Made by a program: the position numbers and the translations under genes. The notes beneath the pieces are model-generated. The model worked only from the letters and a program-made list of their open reading frames with translations, did no database searches and was not told where the DNA came from. Positions 32,272 through 38,843 of a stretch of DNA of 38,843 nucleotides are shown here, piece by piece. The stretch's first letter is position 1; every line of letters begins with the position of its first letter. Source of the stretch: Arthrobacter sp. AQ5-05 (GTDB lineage: Bacteria; Actinomycetota; Actinomycetes; Actinomycetales; Micrococcaceae); contig NZ_QMKQ01000032.1 in assembly GCF_003287975.1 (NCBI RefSeq), positions 1-38,843 of the forward strand, read 5' to 3'.

Positions 32272-33404
32272 GATCCCTCCAGCGGGAGAATCACGTTGGC
32301 CAGTTCCTCGGCAACCTGTCCGGCGGAGCCCCACAGCACGTCCAGTTCGCGGACCCAGATAAAGAAGCGGTGGATGTGGTTGTCCAGGTCCGCGCCCATG
32401 CCGCCGTGCAGATGCTGGGTTGCGTGGACCACGCGGAAGCCGCCCTCGCGGGCGCACCAGGAAGCGGTGAACGCGGCGAGTTCCCCCTCCCCGTCGTTGT
32501 CCAGCTGCCAGGCGGCATCGATGGCGGTCAGCCAGGTGACCTCGGAATCGATGTGTGCATCGGCGGCGCGCATGGCCACGCCCTGGTTGGTGGAAATCGG
32601 CCGACCGAACTGCCGGCGTTCGGAGGTGTAGGCGGCGGTGCGGCGGACCGCTTCGGCACAGGCGCCGGCCGTGAGGGCGGCTGCCGCGGTGAGCAGGCGC
32701 GGGCGGATCCAGGCGGCGACCTCCCCGGCGGGGCGGTCCGCGCCGAGCAGGTCTTCGCGCGCCACGGCGACGTTGGCCAATGCCAGCGCCGCATGTTGTT
32801 GCTTGGAAAGTCCCGTGAACGGGTCCAGGACGATTCCGGCGCGGTCGGCCTCCACCAGGGCAACCATGTCACCGGCGTCGGTGTGGAACTGGAGCATCAG
32901 GTGGGTTGAGCTCGGCACCAGGTAGCCGAAGTCGATGGTTCCGTCCAGCACCCAGCCGTCCCCGGCCCGCACGGCGTTGATGCGCCGGCGCACCTCGGGC
33001 AACACGAGTCCCACCCGCGCGGTCCCGGCACCGATGCTATCCAGTACTCCGCGTCCACCGCCAAATTCGGCCAGCGCCAACGCGGCCACGGCAGTGGTCG
33101 TGAAAGGGATGCGGCCCAGGTGGCGGCCTTGCTCGCGGGCGACCAGGGCCAGACCCACCATGCCCAGGCCTGGTTCGTCCGGGCCCGCGGGAAGCAGGGC
33201 CTCGAGCAGGCCCGCCTCGGCGATTTGCCCCCAGAGGACGGGATCGAAGGCTTCCCCGGTCTTCTCCGAGGCCACCTGCCGTTCGTCTCCGCTGAGATGC
33301 GAGAAGATTTGGGCCGCGAGGTCCGCGACCGCCTGCTCGTCCTCCCCCAGGGTGAATTCCATGTTGGGGGCCTGCAGGGTCTGTTGAATACCGGGAGTGC
33401 TCAT
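32268..33404 (-). CDS. Acyl-CoA dehydrogenase, second subunit (ChsE-like)
   Basis: This 378-residue acyl-CoA dehydrogenase-fold protein is divergent. It starts MEFTLGEDEQAVADLAAQIF and has a weakly conserved FAD region. It lacks the clear YTE..AGTD motif of its neighbour (the corresponding region reads YLVPSSTHLMLQFHT). The C-terminal part carries RRTAAYTSERRQFGRPISTNQGV and ATQHLHGGMGADLDNHIHRFF, typical of the family. In ChsE1-ChsE2-type heterotetramers one subunit binds FAD poorly and the other supplies complementary residues; this pair fits that pattern. The start at 33404 overlaps the upstream dehydrogenase stop by four bases. Confidence 0.88.
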   Translation of the reverse strand: MSTPGIQQTLQAPNMEFTLGEDEQAVADLAAQIFSHLSGDERQVASEKTGEAFDPVLWGQIAEAGLLEALLPAGPDEPGLGMVGLALVAREQGRHLGRIPFTTTAVAALALAEFGGGRGVLDSIGAGTARVGLVLPEVRRRINAVRAGDGWVLDGTIDFGYLVPSSTHLMLQFHTDAGDMVALVEADRAGIVLDPFTGLSKQQHAALALANVAVAREDLLGADRPAGEVAAWIRPRLLTAAAALTAGACAEAVRRTAAYTSERRQFGRPISTNQGVAMRAADAHIDSEVTWLTAIDAAWQLDNDGEGELAAFTASWCAREGGFRVVHATQHLHGGMGADLDNHIHRFFIWVRELDVLWGSAGQVAEELANVILPLEGS

Positions 33405-34582
33405 CGTGCCTTCCTTGCCATTCCGAGGGTGGTCCAGGCGACAATCTCGCGCTGGACTTCGGCAACGCCGCCGCCGAAGGTGTTGATCTGGGCGCCCAGG
33501 TTCATCAGGGCCAGGCGCCCGGTGTCGAAGCGCCAGGGCCCGTCGGTGATGCGCGAGGCACCGGTGCCGACGACCTCCAGCAAGGAGCGGTAGACATCGA
33601 CAACGGTCTCGGTGGCGAAGACCTTGGCCGCGGAGGCTGACCCCGGATCGAGATCGCCGCGGGCGGTGGTTTCCACAAGCTTCCAGTTCATCAGGCGCAT
33701 GGCGCGCAGCCGTGCGGTCGAGGTGGCCATCAGCTGGCGCACCCACGGTTCGGCGCGCAACGGCGTGCCGGCGGCGGTTCTCTGTTCACCGACCCATGCG
33801 TGGACATCCTCGAGCAGCCCCTCGCAGATGCCGCTGAAGGCGGCCAGGCCGACCCGTTCGTGGTTCAACTGGGTGGTGATCAATTGCCAGCCTTCGTTCT
33901 CCTTGCCGACCACGTTGCCGACGGGCACACGAATGTCGTCGTAGTACGTGGCGGTGGTGCTGAACCCGCCGACCGTGTGGATCGGGGTGGCGGAGAACCC
34001 CGGTGCCGAGGTCGGGACCAGGATCAGTGAAATGCCCTGGTGCTTGGGTGCATCCGGGTCGGTGCGTGCGGCCAGCCAGATCCAGTCGGCACCGTCGCCG
34101 CCGGAGGTGAAGACCTTGCTGCCGTTGATGACGTACTCGTCTCCGTCGCGCACCGCACGGGTCGTCAGGGACGCGAGGTCGGTGCCGGCCTCGGATTCGG
34201 TGTAGCCAATCGAGAAGATGCATTCGCCGGCCAGGATCCGTGGAAGAAAGTAGTCCTTCTGCTCCTGGGTTCCGTGGCTCATGATGGTGGGGCCCACGGT
34301 GGTCATGGTGATCATCGGGATCGGTGCGTCGGCTCGGTAGGCCTCGTCATAGAACACGAACTGTGCGTCGGGACCGAGGCCCTGGCCTCCGTATTCCACG
34401 GGCCAACCGATGCCGAGCCAGCCGTCGCGGCCCATCCGGGCCTGGGTCGCGGCGAGGACCGGGCCTCCGGCCTCTCCCTCTTCACGCAACCCGGCCCGCA
34501 CTTCATCGGTCAGGAGATTGGCGAAGTAGGAACGAAGCTCCTCGCGGAGATTCTCGATCTCCGGGGAAGAACGTAGGTGCAT
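33401..34582 (-). CDS. Acyl-CoA dehydrogenase, first subunit (ChsE-like)
   Basis: This 393-residue FAD-dependent dehydrogenase introduces an alpha-beta double bond in an acyl-CoA and hands electrons to ETF. Visible motifs are GIGWPVEYGGQGLGPDAQFVF, the substrate/FAD loop IFSIGYTESEAGTDLASL, NGSKVFTSGGDGADWIW and the C-terminal FAD-contact INTFGGGVAEVQREIVAW. It is the first gene of the 12-gene operon and lies 52 bases after the predicted transcription start, with GAAAGG before the ATG. Pairing with a second, divergent dehydrogenase suggests an alpha2-beta2 enzyme like those acting on bulky steroid side-chain CoA esters. Confidence 0.93.
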   Translation of the reverse strand: MHLRSSPEIENLREELRSYFANLLTDEVRAGLREEGEAGGPVLAATQARMGRDGWLGIGWPVEYGGQGLGPDAQFVFYDEAYRADAPIPMITMTTVGPTIMSHGTQEQKDYFLPRILAGECIFSIGYTESEAGTDLASLTTRAVRDGDEYVINGSKVFTSGGDGADWIWLAARTDPDAPKHQGISLILVPTSAPGFSATPIHTVGGFSTTATYYDDIRVPVGNVVGKENEGWQLITTQLNHERVGLAAFSGICEGLLEDVHAWVGEQRTAAGTPLRAEPWVRQLMATSTARLRAMRLMNWKLVETTARGDLDPGSASAAKVFATETVVDVYRSLLEVVGTGASRITDGPWRFDTGRLALMNLGAQINTFGGGVAEVQREIVAWTTLGMARKAR

Positions 34583-34640
34583 TACGTTGCCTTTCGTCGT
34601 TGAACAGGCGTTGGCCGTCGGCGACGGCTAGGTGTGACCG

Positions 34641-34669
34641 AGATTACTTGCCGGTCGGCAAGTAAGCAA
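34641..34669 (-). promoter_or_regulatory. Operon promoter with embedded TetR-type operator
   Basis: On the minus strand TTGCTT (34669-34664) and TAATCT (34646-34641) are 17 bases apart. A perfect 10-bp inverted repeat, TTACTTGCCG-GT-CGGCAAGTAA (34644-34665, read on +), spans the whole spacer and both box edges. Binding there would block RNA polymerase. The predicted start is near 34634, about 52 bases before the first gene. The TetR protein encoded at 35371-35946 is the obvious candidate. Confidence 0.8.
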
Positions 34670-35370
34670 GGTCTTGATTCGGGTCCGCATTTAAGCAAGG
34701 GGTGGCGGCGATTGCACGGCACAACGGTGTCCCCTCGACGACGGGGGCCCAAGATGGACTTCTCGTCCGCAGAAAAATGAGAAATTATTTCCAATAAAAA
34801 ATGGTTCGGATTTTTTAGCGATTTATACGCGTGGTAAGCGGCTGCACGCAGGTTTGAATTCACGGTGGCATGCACTGCCGACAGAAACGGGCCGGGAGGA
34901 AAGGGCACCCGACTGGCATCCGTCACATACCGATGGATGCCGAAAATAGAGGCTGGGCGACAGCGAATCCATGAATCCAAGAGTTGGGTGCGGTGATTCA
35001 AATGAAGATATTTATTTTATAGATACCGCAAATTTTCCGTTCCATAAACGTATGCCCATTACACACGAATACATGGAGAAATGGTCGCCCTGAAGTTTCC
35101 AGTTGACCGGTGGTTGAGACCGTCATTCAGCGAAGGCAGGGACCAGCAGCGCTGAGACGAAGCGTCCATGGTCGGTGGAGGGGTTCGCATATGGGCAAAA
35201 TAACGCCCAAGAAGTCCGGGTGATACCGCGGCCCAACACGGCGCACGGCATGGCTTGGCACATGACCGCGGCACTCAAGGCAGAGCAGCGCGGCCCTGGA
35301 TGCCGAACACCACGGGCATCCTCCCGCAGCGAGACACACTTGCAGAGGGCGATCTCCCACGGTCGTGGAG
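34670..35370. other. 700-base gap between the operon promoter and the TetR gene
   Basis: No gene is supported. Two AT-rich patches stand out in this GC-rich DNA, about 34780-34840 and 34995-35060, containing runs such as AAAAAAT/ATTTTTT (a small dyad with loop GGTTCGG near 34796-34816). They may be foreign DNA or a boundary of an inserted segment. Confidence 0.45.
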
Positions 35371-35946
35371 TTACGCTTCTAGGGACTCGCGGACGAAACC
35401 GTAGACAATCTCGCGCCGACGCTCAGGGGTCATGCCCTGGACCACGGAACGATCTTTTTCAAACACGATCTCGCGGTGCATGACGTCCATGAGGAGTATT
35501 GCCCGCACCTGCTCTTCATCACTCATGCCGGGGAGCATAGCCAGCTCGATGGTGCGTTTCCGGTGCCACTGGATTCTTGTCAAGATTTCCTCGGGCATCC
35601 ATGCCTGGTTTGCGCCAATTGACAGAACCGCGACCGCCCGGGCGTTGGACAGCAGCAGCTCCGAGTATGCGAACAGGAATTTCCACCGCTCGTCGGCGTT
35701 GGGAAATCGCTCCGGGGTGTCCGCCAAGAGTGTGTCAACCTCATCCAGTAGCGGATCGAGTATTCCACTGAGGATGTCGGCTTTGCTCTTGAAATGGTAG
35801 TAGAGCGCAGCTTTCGTGAACTCGAGCCTTGAGGCAATCAAACTCAGCGGCGTACCGGGGTAACCGTGCTCCACGAAGAGGTCCGCCGCAATGTCCAGGA
35901 TCTTTTCCCGCGTCGATAGGTTTCCGCTGGTCCGCTTTCTCTTCAC
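35371..35946 (-). CDS. TetR-family transcriptional regulator
   Basis: This 191-residue repressor has the TetR helix-turn-helix (REKILDIAADLFVEHGYPGTPLSLIASRLEFTKAALYYHFKSKADIL, about residues 13-58) and an all-helical C-terminal ligand domain (LLDEVDTLLADTPERF onward). The GTG at 35946 is the only start keeping the basic N-terminus (KRKRTSGNLSTREK); a TAGGAT box ends nine bases upstream, so the message may be nearly leaderless. It lies upstream of the 12-gene operon on the same strand, 0.7 kb from the operator at 34644-34665. It probably represses that operon and is released by a CoA ester or acid of the pathway. No copy of the operator is seen before its own gene. Confidence 0.9.
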   Translation of the reverse strand: MKRKRTSGNLSTREKILDIAADLFVEHGYPGTPLSLIASRLEFTKAALYYHFKSKADILSGILDPLLDEVDTLLADTPERFPNADERWKFLFAYSELLLSNARAVAVLSIGANQAWMPEEILTRIQWHRKRTIELAMLPGMSDEEQVRAILLMDVMHREIVFEKDRSVVQGMTPERRREIVYGFVRESLEA

Positions 35947-36213
35947 GTTGCCATATCCTATGCCCTAGAGGTTGTTCCCGATCATAACTGGTGGCACAGG
36001 GAACCAGCGAAACACGCAGGTGCCGGCGTCCAATTGTCCTGGCCCATGAATCGGCCGCCGGATGCGGGTTCCCGGGCGGCAAGGGAGGAAGTTACCGCCT
36101 GCAATGAGCGTGCCGAACCGGGGCCATGCCGCCCGCAACGTTGCGACCCCGGGCTTTGGTTGCTTGCAGCGTCACTAGGCACACGTATCGCTCCCTGGAA
36201 ACAAGAACGGTCC

Positions 36214-36247
36214 CGTCTCGCAAGACGCCCAAGCACCTTGCGAGACG
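36214..36247 (-). terminator. Hairpin downstream of the orphan gene at 36327-36815
   Basis: A perfect 11-bp inverted repeat, CGTCTCGCAAG (36214-36224) and CTTGCGAGACG (36237-36247), encloses a 12-base loop. It lies 80 bases after the stop of the minus-strand orphan gene and upstream of the TetR gene. A moderately T-rich stretch follows on the minus strand. Confidence 0.5.
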
Positions 36248-36326
36248 AGACCAATCGCGACGGCAGCACTCCGGAGCCGGCTGTTTCATTCTTGGCGGTT
36301 GGATTACCGGATGAACCGCCGCTGTT

Positions 36327-36815
36327 CTAGAAATCGCGAGAATCGCCGGAGGACCGACGGGTTTGGAAAACCTCGTCATATTCCATGACAGTCAACGCGG
36401 CAATCTGAACGGCTTCAATCAGCGCCGTGCTTGCCGGGCGGACAACCATGCGCTGGCCGGCGCTCTCTTCGTCAACGATTCGCACATAACCGTCGAGGTA
36501 GGGCAGTACGTCAACCGCGTCGACACCCGAATCCCCAAATCCGTTGCAGACAATCCCCATCAATGAGGATGCGTCCACTTCTCGCAGGGCAGAGGACCAG
36601 AGGAACGCAGCGACGGCTTCAAGCGCCGCACGTGGGGACTCAGTCCTTTCGGTGCCATCCAGGGCTTCCCGAACCAGGACCGCCCTGGGGTCAAGCAACT
36701 GGCGAATGATCCCGGGTCGATAGAACTCGTTGGATGGGCCTATAAGGCTCCCGAACCGTGCGGCCAGCAAGTGAGATTGAGAGAAATTCTCCGGATCGAG
36801 CAGGTCAGGCAACAT
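36327..36815 (-). CDS. Hypothetical protein, unknown family
   Basis: This 162-residue protein is probably real because a perfect AAGGAG lies eight bases before the ATG at 36815. It starts LPDLLDPENFSQSHLLAARFGSLIG and contains YRPGIIRQLLDPRAVLVREALDG, an Ala-rich helix (SPRAALEAVAAFLWSSALREVDA) and a C-terminal ALIEAVQIAALTVMEYDEVF. No signal peptide, membrane segment or known motif is seen; the two stretches with alternating hydrophobic and acidic residues suggest a helical soluble protein. It is flanked by coding-poor DNA and followed by a hairpin. No function is proposed. Confidence 0.65.
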   Translation of the reverse strand: MLPDLLDPENFSQSHLLAARFGSLIGPSNEFYRPGIIRQLLDPRAVLVREALDGTERTESPRAALEAVAAFLWSSALREVDASSLMGIVCNGFGDSGVDAVDVLPYLDGYVRIVDEESAGQRMVVRPASTALIEAVQIAALTVMEYDEVFQTRRSSGDSRDF

Positions 36816-37710
36816 TGGAATCTCCTTCTTATCTTGTCGAAATACTGATCACGCATCGGAACATCGGCCACCGCTTCTTGGCTCCGCCTCCGCCAAGGAT
36901 TCCGGGAGAGAGGCACAAACCCAACGTTTGGACGTGCGTGGACCGAAAAGCGTACTTTGGGAATAACGGCTTCCGTCATCAATGGCGCAACCACGGCACA
37001 TTCACAGGCAACGAGTTGCTTGCACGTGCACTCGGCCGCTGTTGAGACGACGGAATTCTTCCAGATTTCCTTTACGAATTCCTTGATCTAGTCAGCCTGA
37101 ACGAGGGATCCGGCAATACATGTGAGCGGGATTTCACCTGGTGTCCTGCTTTCGCCGGCGCCACACCGCATAATCCCATGGACGGATAACACCACCGCCG
37201 GTTTCCTAATATTCGCCATCACCATCTCCTCACTGTCACCAGAACCTGAACTGCGAAGGGACACTCCGTCATACTGTCGGAGCAACGAACCAGCTGGCCG
37301 GGCAAGCCCGACCTTTTCTGTACATGGATACTACACAAGAGAATGAAAGGTACGCAGAAAAGAACCCGCATTCCTGCCTCAGCGAAATATCGACCAGCTG
37401 ACACCAGCTTTCGCCGAAATTTGCCCGAGCGGTGCACCGGTGGCCTTCTTAGCAGGCAGTGCCGTGGCAGGATTTGTCACGCCCATGAGGCTGGGTCGTG
37501 GTTGGTCACGAAACGATGGGTCGGCGCTTTTGGCCGGATCGTCGTTCCCGCACCTGGGGGCGACGGGTGAGCGGAAAGTCGGCACGCCAATCGATCGAAC
37601 TGCCCTGTACAGGCCCGTTCCGGCAGAGCCTGGCGCTGGGCGCGCAAGCCCTTCTGTGGCAACGCAATACCCATTGGTCGAGGCGCGGCAACGATCCCGG
37701 AGGGCGACGA
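36816..37710. other. Coding-poor stretch upstream of the orphan gene
   Basis: Apart from one possible small ORF (37088-37219, minus) no gene is supported. Base composition is mixed and short open frames overlap on both strands. Confidence 0.45.
37088..37219 (-). CDS. Possible small ORF, 43 residues
   Basis: The frame begins ATG at 37219 with GAGGAG six bases upstream, a good ribosome binding site, and encodes MANIRKPAVVLSVHGIMRCG followed by a segment with a second Cys, ending VQAD before a TAG. The N-terminus is basic then hydrophobic, the C-terminus polar. No family is recognised. Directly after the TAG the same frame stays open to 36740 and contains a C-x-C-x5-C-x-C cluster, so it may instead be the start of an interrupted gene. 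Could be chance. Confidence 0.3.
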   Translation of the reverse strand: MANIRKPAVVLSVHGIMRCGAGESRTPGEIPLTCIAGSLVQAD

Positions 37711-38188
37711 TCATGGTTGTAGTAGGCGGTGGCTGCGTCCGTCCTGGGCTTCGCTGAAGGGATCATCATTCGGTTCGTCCCTGGCCGCGACGGAGGCGGC
37801 CGCCTCGGTCTGGGCGAGGCGCTCGGCATGGCGGATAATCCGCTCCTGCACCCGTCCGTCAGAGTGATGCACAAGTCGTGAAACAGCTTTTCGCTCACGT
37901 AGCCCGGTCCGTAAGCCCATTGCGGCCGCATCCGGCGCTAGGGCGGTGTGCGTGGTGACGGGCTCCAGGCAGCCGACCACTCGGCGGGAGAAAACACCCG
38001 GCAAAAACGCTGCATAGATGAGCCGGAAACAATTTGATGTACTTCGCATATGCGCCCCACAGGTGGTTCGATACCGGCGCGGTGGACTGCCTGTTGGCCA
38101 GGCTTCCCCCAGGGGCCCTGGCACGGCGCATCAACCGACCGACGGCGCGCACCGCGCCACGGCGGATGTCCTCCGGGATGCCCAGCAA
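37711..38188 (-). pseudogene. Degenerate IS3-family transposase (OrfB) remnant
   Basis: Two frames together give a recognisable IS3 OrfB. At 38188-38036 one reads RAVGRLMRRARAPGG and LANRQSTAPVSNHLWGAYAKY, matching the family's ARLMRR..G and VNRQFTA.APNRLWVADLTY. At about 38020-37730 another reads YAAFLPGVFSRRVVG, SRLVHHSDGRVQERII, RHAERLAQTEAAASV and DPFSEA, matching VFSRRIVGW, LVHHSDRGVQY, ERLAEAG..ASVG and DNALAEA. The frame changes near 38030. The first catalytic Asp (ADLTY) is lost; the second Asp (HHSD) and the Glu remain. The element is dead and no ends were recognised. Confidence 0.7.
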
Positions 38189-38332
38189 CGAGCCGAACCA
38201 ATGCAGGCCCTTCCATCCTCAGGTTTCTCTTGGGCACCTGTCACGGGGCGGAATGCTCGCCGACGCAGCGCGCCTGGAGACATCTCAGGTCCTTCCAAGA
38301 TCGTCGTCACTTCGCGGGGTCAGCTTAATCCA

Positions 38333-38680
38333 TCAATCCCGGGACGATCCACTGCCTGTTCCCCCTTCGACCTGCCGTGCGATGGGGTCTCGTGCCTGTG
38401 GCAGGTCGCGGTCCCGGTGGCGGAGCTTGATGATCGCCGCAGCGACTTGCGGTGCCCCTCCCCTGTGAACGACGTGGGGTTGGCCTGGGACCTCCACGAA
38501 CCGGGCATCCGGCGCGGTTCCGGCCAGGTGCACGCACCAGGTGCGCCGTGAGACGGGGTCCTTGCCGCCTCGAATCACGAGCACCGGTCGGGCAACCAGG
38601 GGGAGGCGTTCGTGGAGTCGGTACCGGAGCATTAACGACAATTCGGTGAGATATGGCTCTAATATTTCAAAATCGGTCAT
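38333..38680 (-). pseudogene. Truncated alpha/beta hydrolase, C-terminal fragment
   Basis: A 115-residue frame contains the C-terminal third of an alpha/beta hydrolase: LMLRYRLHERLPLVARPVLVIRGGKDPVSRRTW (acid-bearing strand, Asp in GGKDP) and then FVEVPGQPHVVHRGGAPQVAAAII with the catalytic-His region (QPHVVH). The nucleophile half is missing. The frame starts at an ATG immediately beside the IS630-type transposase end, and the first 15-20 residues (TDFEILEPYL) do not look like hydrolase. The insertion element probably truncated the gene somewhere near 38640-38690. Confidence 0.65.
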
Positions 38681-38689
38681 CCCCGCACC

Positions 38690-38843
38690 TCAGATTTTGT
38701 AATCAAACACCCGCGAACGAACATGCGCTTCAAACGAGGTCACCGTAGATTCAAAATCGTTACGCTGCACGTTACTGATCGCGTTCTTCGCATCATTCCA
38801 GACATGCTCGATCGGATTATGATCCGGCGCATAGGGCGGAAAA
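38690..38843 (-). CDS. IS630-family transposase C-terminus (cut by window edge)
   Basis: The minus-strand frame entering from the right edge reads FPPYAPDHNPIEHVWNDAKN, then AISNVQRNDFESTVTSFEAH, and ends VFDYKI before a TGA at 38692-38690. PDHNPIEHVW is the third catalytic block (Glu) of the IS630/Tc1 DDE superfamily, usually Y.PDLNPIE..W. The gene is less GC-rich than its neighbours. The rest of the element lies beyond the window. The terminal repeat should lie in the 38640-38690 stretch, next to the truncated hydrolase; I could not define it. Confidence 0.8.
   Translation of the reverse strand, partial: FPPYAPDHNPIEHVWNDAKNAISNVQRNDFESTVTSFEAHVRSRVFDYKI

Noticed and set aside
30814-32631. 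605-codon open frame on + opposite the MFS transporter
   Set aside because: Antisense shadow; highly biased to Asp, Gly, Gln and His and without motif, while the minus strand encodes a normal 503-residue transporter.
1-38843. CRISPR arrays, tRNA or rRNA genes
   Set aside because: No regularly spaced repeats and no T-loop/acceptor pattern or rRNA-like stretch could be recognised by reading; a covariance-model scan was not possible.

Overview
The window comes from a high-GC actinobacterium, most likely an Arthrobacter-type member of the Micrococcales. The evidence is GC-rich third codon positions, frequent ATGA/GTGA overlaps, apparently leaderless promoters, and protein families typical of soil actinobacteria (glucarate catabolism, steroid-side-chain-like beta-oxidation). 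It is a metabolic accessory region bounded by insertion-sequence material: the tail of a probable IS66-type transposase at the left edge, and a decayed IS3-type transposase plus the tail of an IS630-type transposase at the right edge.

Region 1 (about 210-6135) holds an SsuABC/TauABC-like importer (permease, lipoprotein, ATPase), an M24 creatinase/aminopeptidase-fold protein and a D-2-hydroxyacid dehydrogenase, all on +. By eye these genes are less GC-rich than those that follow. The substrate is not known.

Region 2 (about 6480-16402) is a sugar-acid locus. GudD, KdgD and 2-oxoglutarate semialdehyde dehydrogenase together convert D-glucarate to 2-oxoglutarate. An AEC-family transporter follows behind a strong hairpin. 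After it come a MerR regulator and a small SnoaL-like protein, which share a MerR-type promoter design, and then a LysR regulator divergent from a second glucarate-dehydratase-like enolase and a second 2-hydroxyacid dehydrogenase. The promoters of kdgD and of the second dehydratase share an almost identical element, and a weaker copy lies upstream of the ABC operon. This suggests one regulon.

Region 3 (16635-18426) is a three-gene overlapping operon: a small soluble protein, an integral membrane protein and a family 2 glycosyltransferase. From 18427 to 22010 coding content is poor. It holds one pair of minus-strand genes (an 88-residue orphan and an FHA-like protein) and at least one gene fragment. 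A SOUL-family gene follows.

Region 4 (34669 down to 22992, minus) is a 12-gene operon with mostly 1-11 base overlaps: two acyl-CoA dehydrogenases, an MFS transporter, an acyl-CoA synthetase, a MaoC-like protein, a DUF35 protein, a second MaoC-like protein, an Ltp2-like thiolase-fold protein, a thioesterase, EtfB, EtfA and a cytochrome-b-like membrane protein. It resembles the igr (ChsE1-ChsE2-ChsH1-ChsH2-Ltp2) module that removes the last steroid side-chain carbons by dehydrogenation, hydration and retro-aldol cleavage, but the ChsH2 equivalent is split into two genes and no ring-degradation genes are present. A perfect TetR-type operator sits between the -35 and -10 boxes, and a TetR gene lies upstream.

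Region 5 (34670-38843) is gene-poor: the TetR gene, one orphan gene with a strong ribosome binding site, a possible small ORF, a degenerate IS3 transposase, a truncated alpha/beta hydrolase and the IS630 end.
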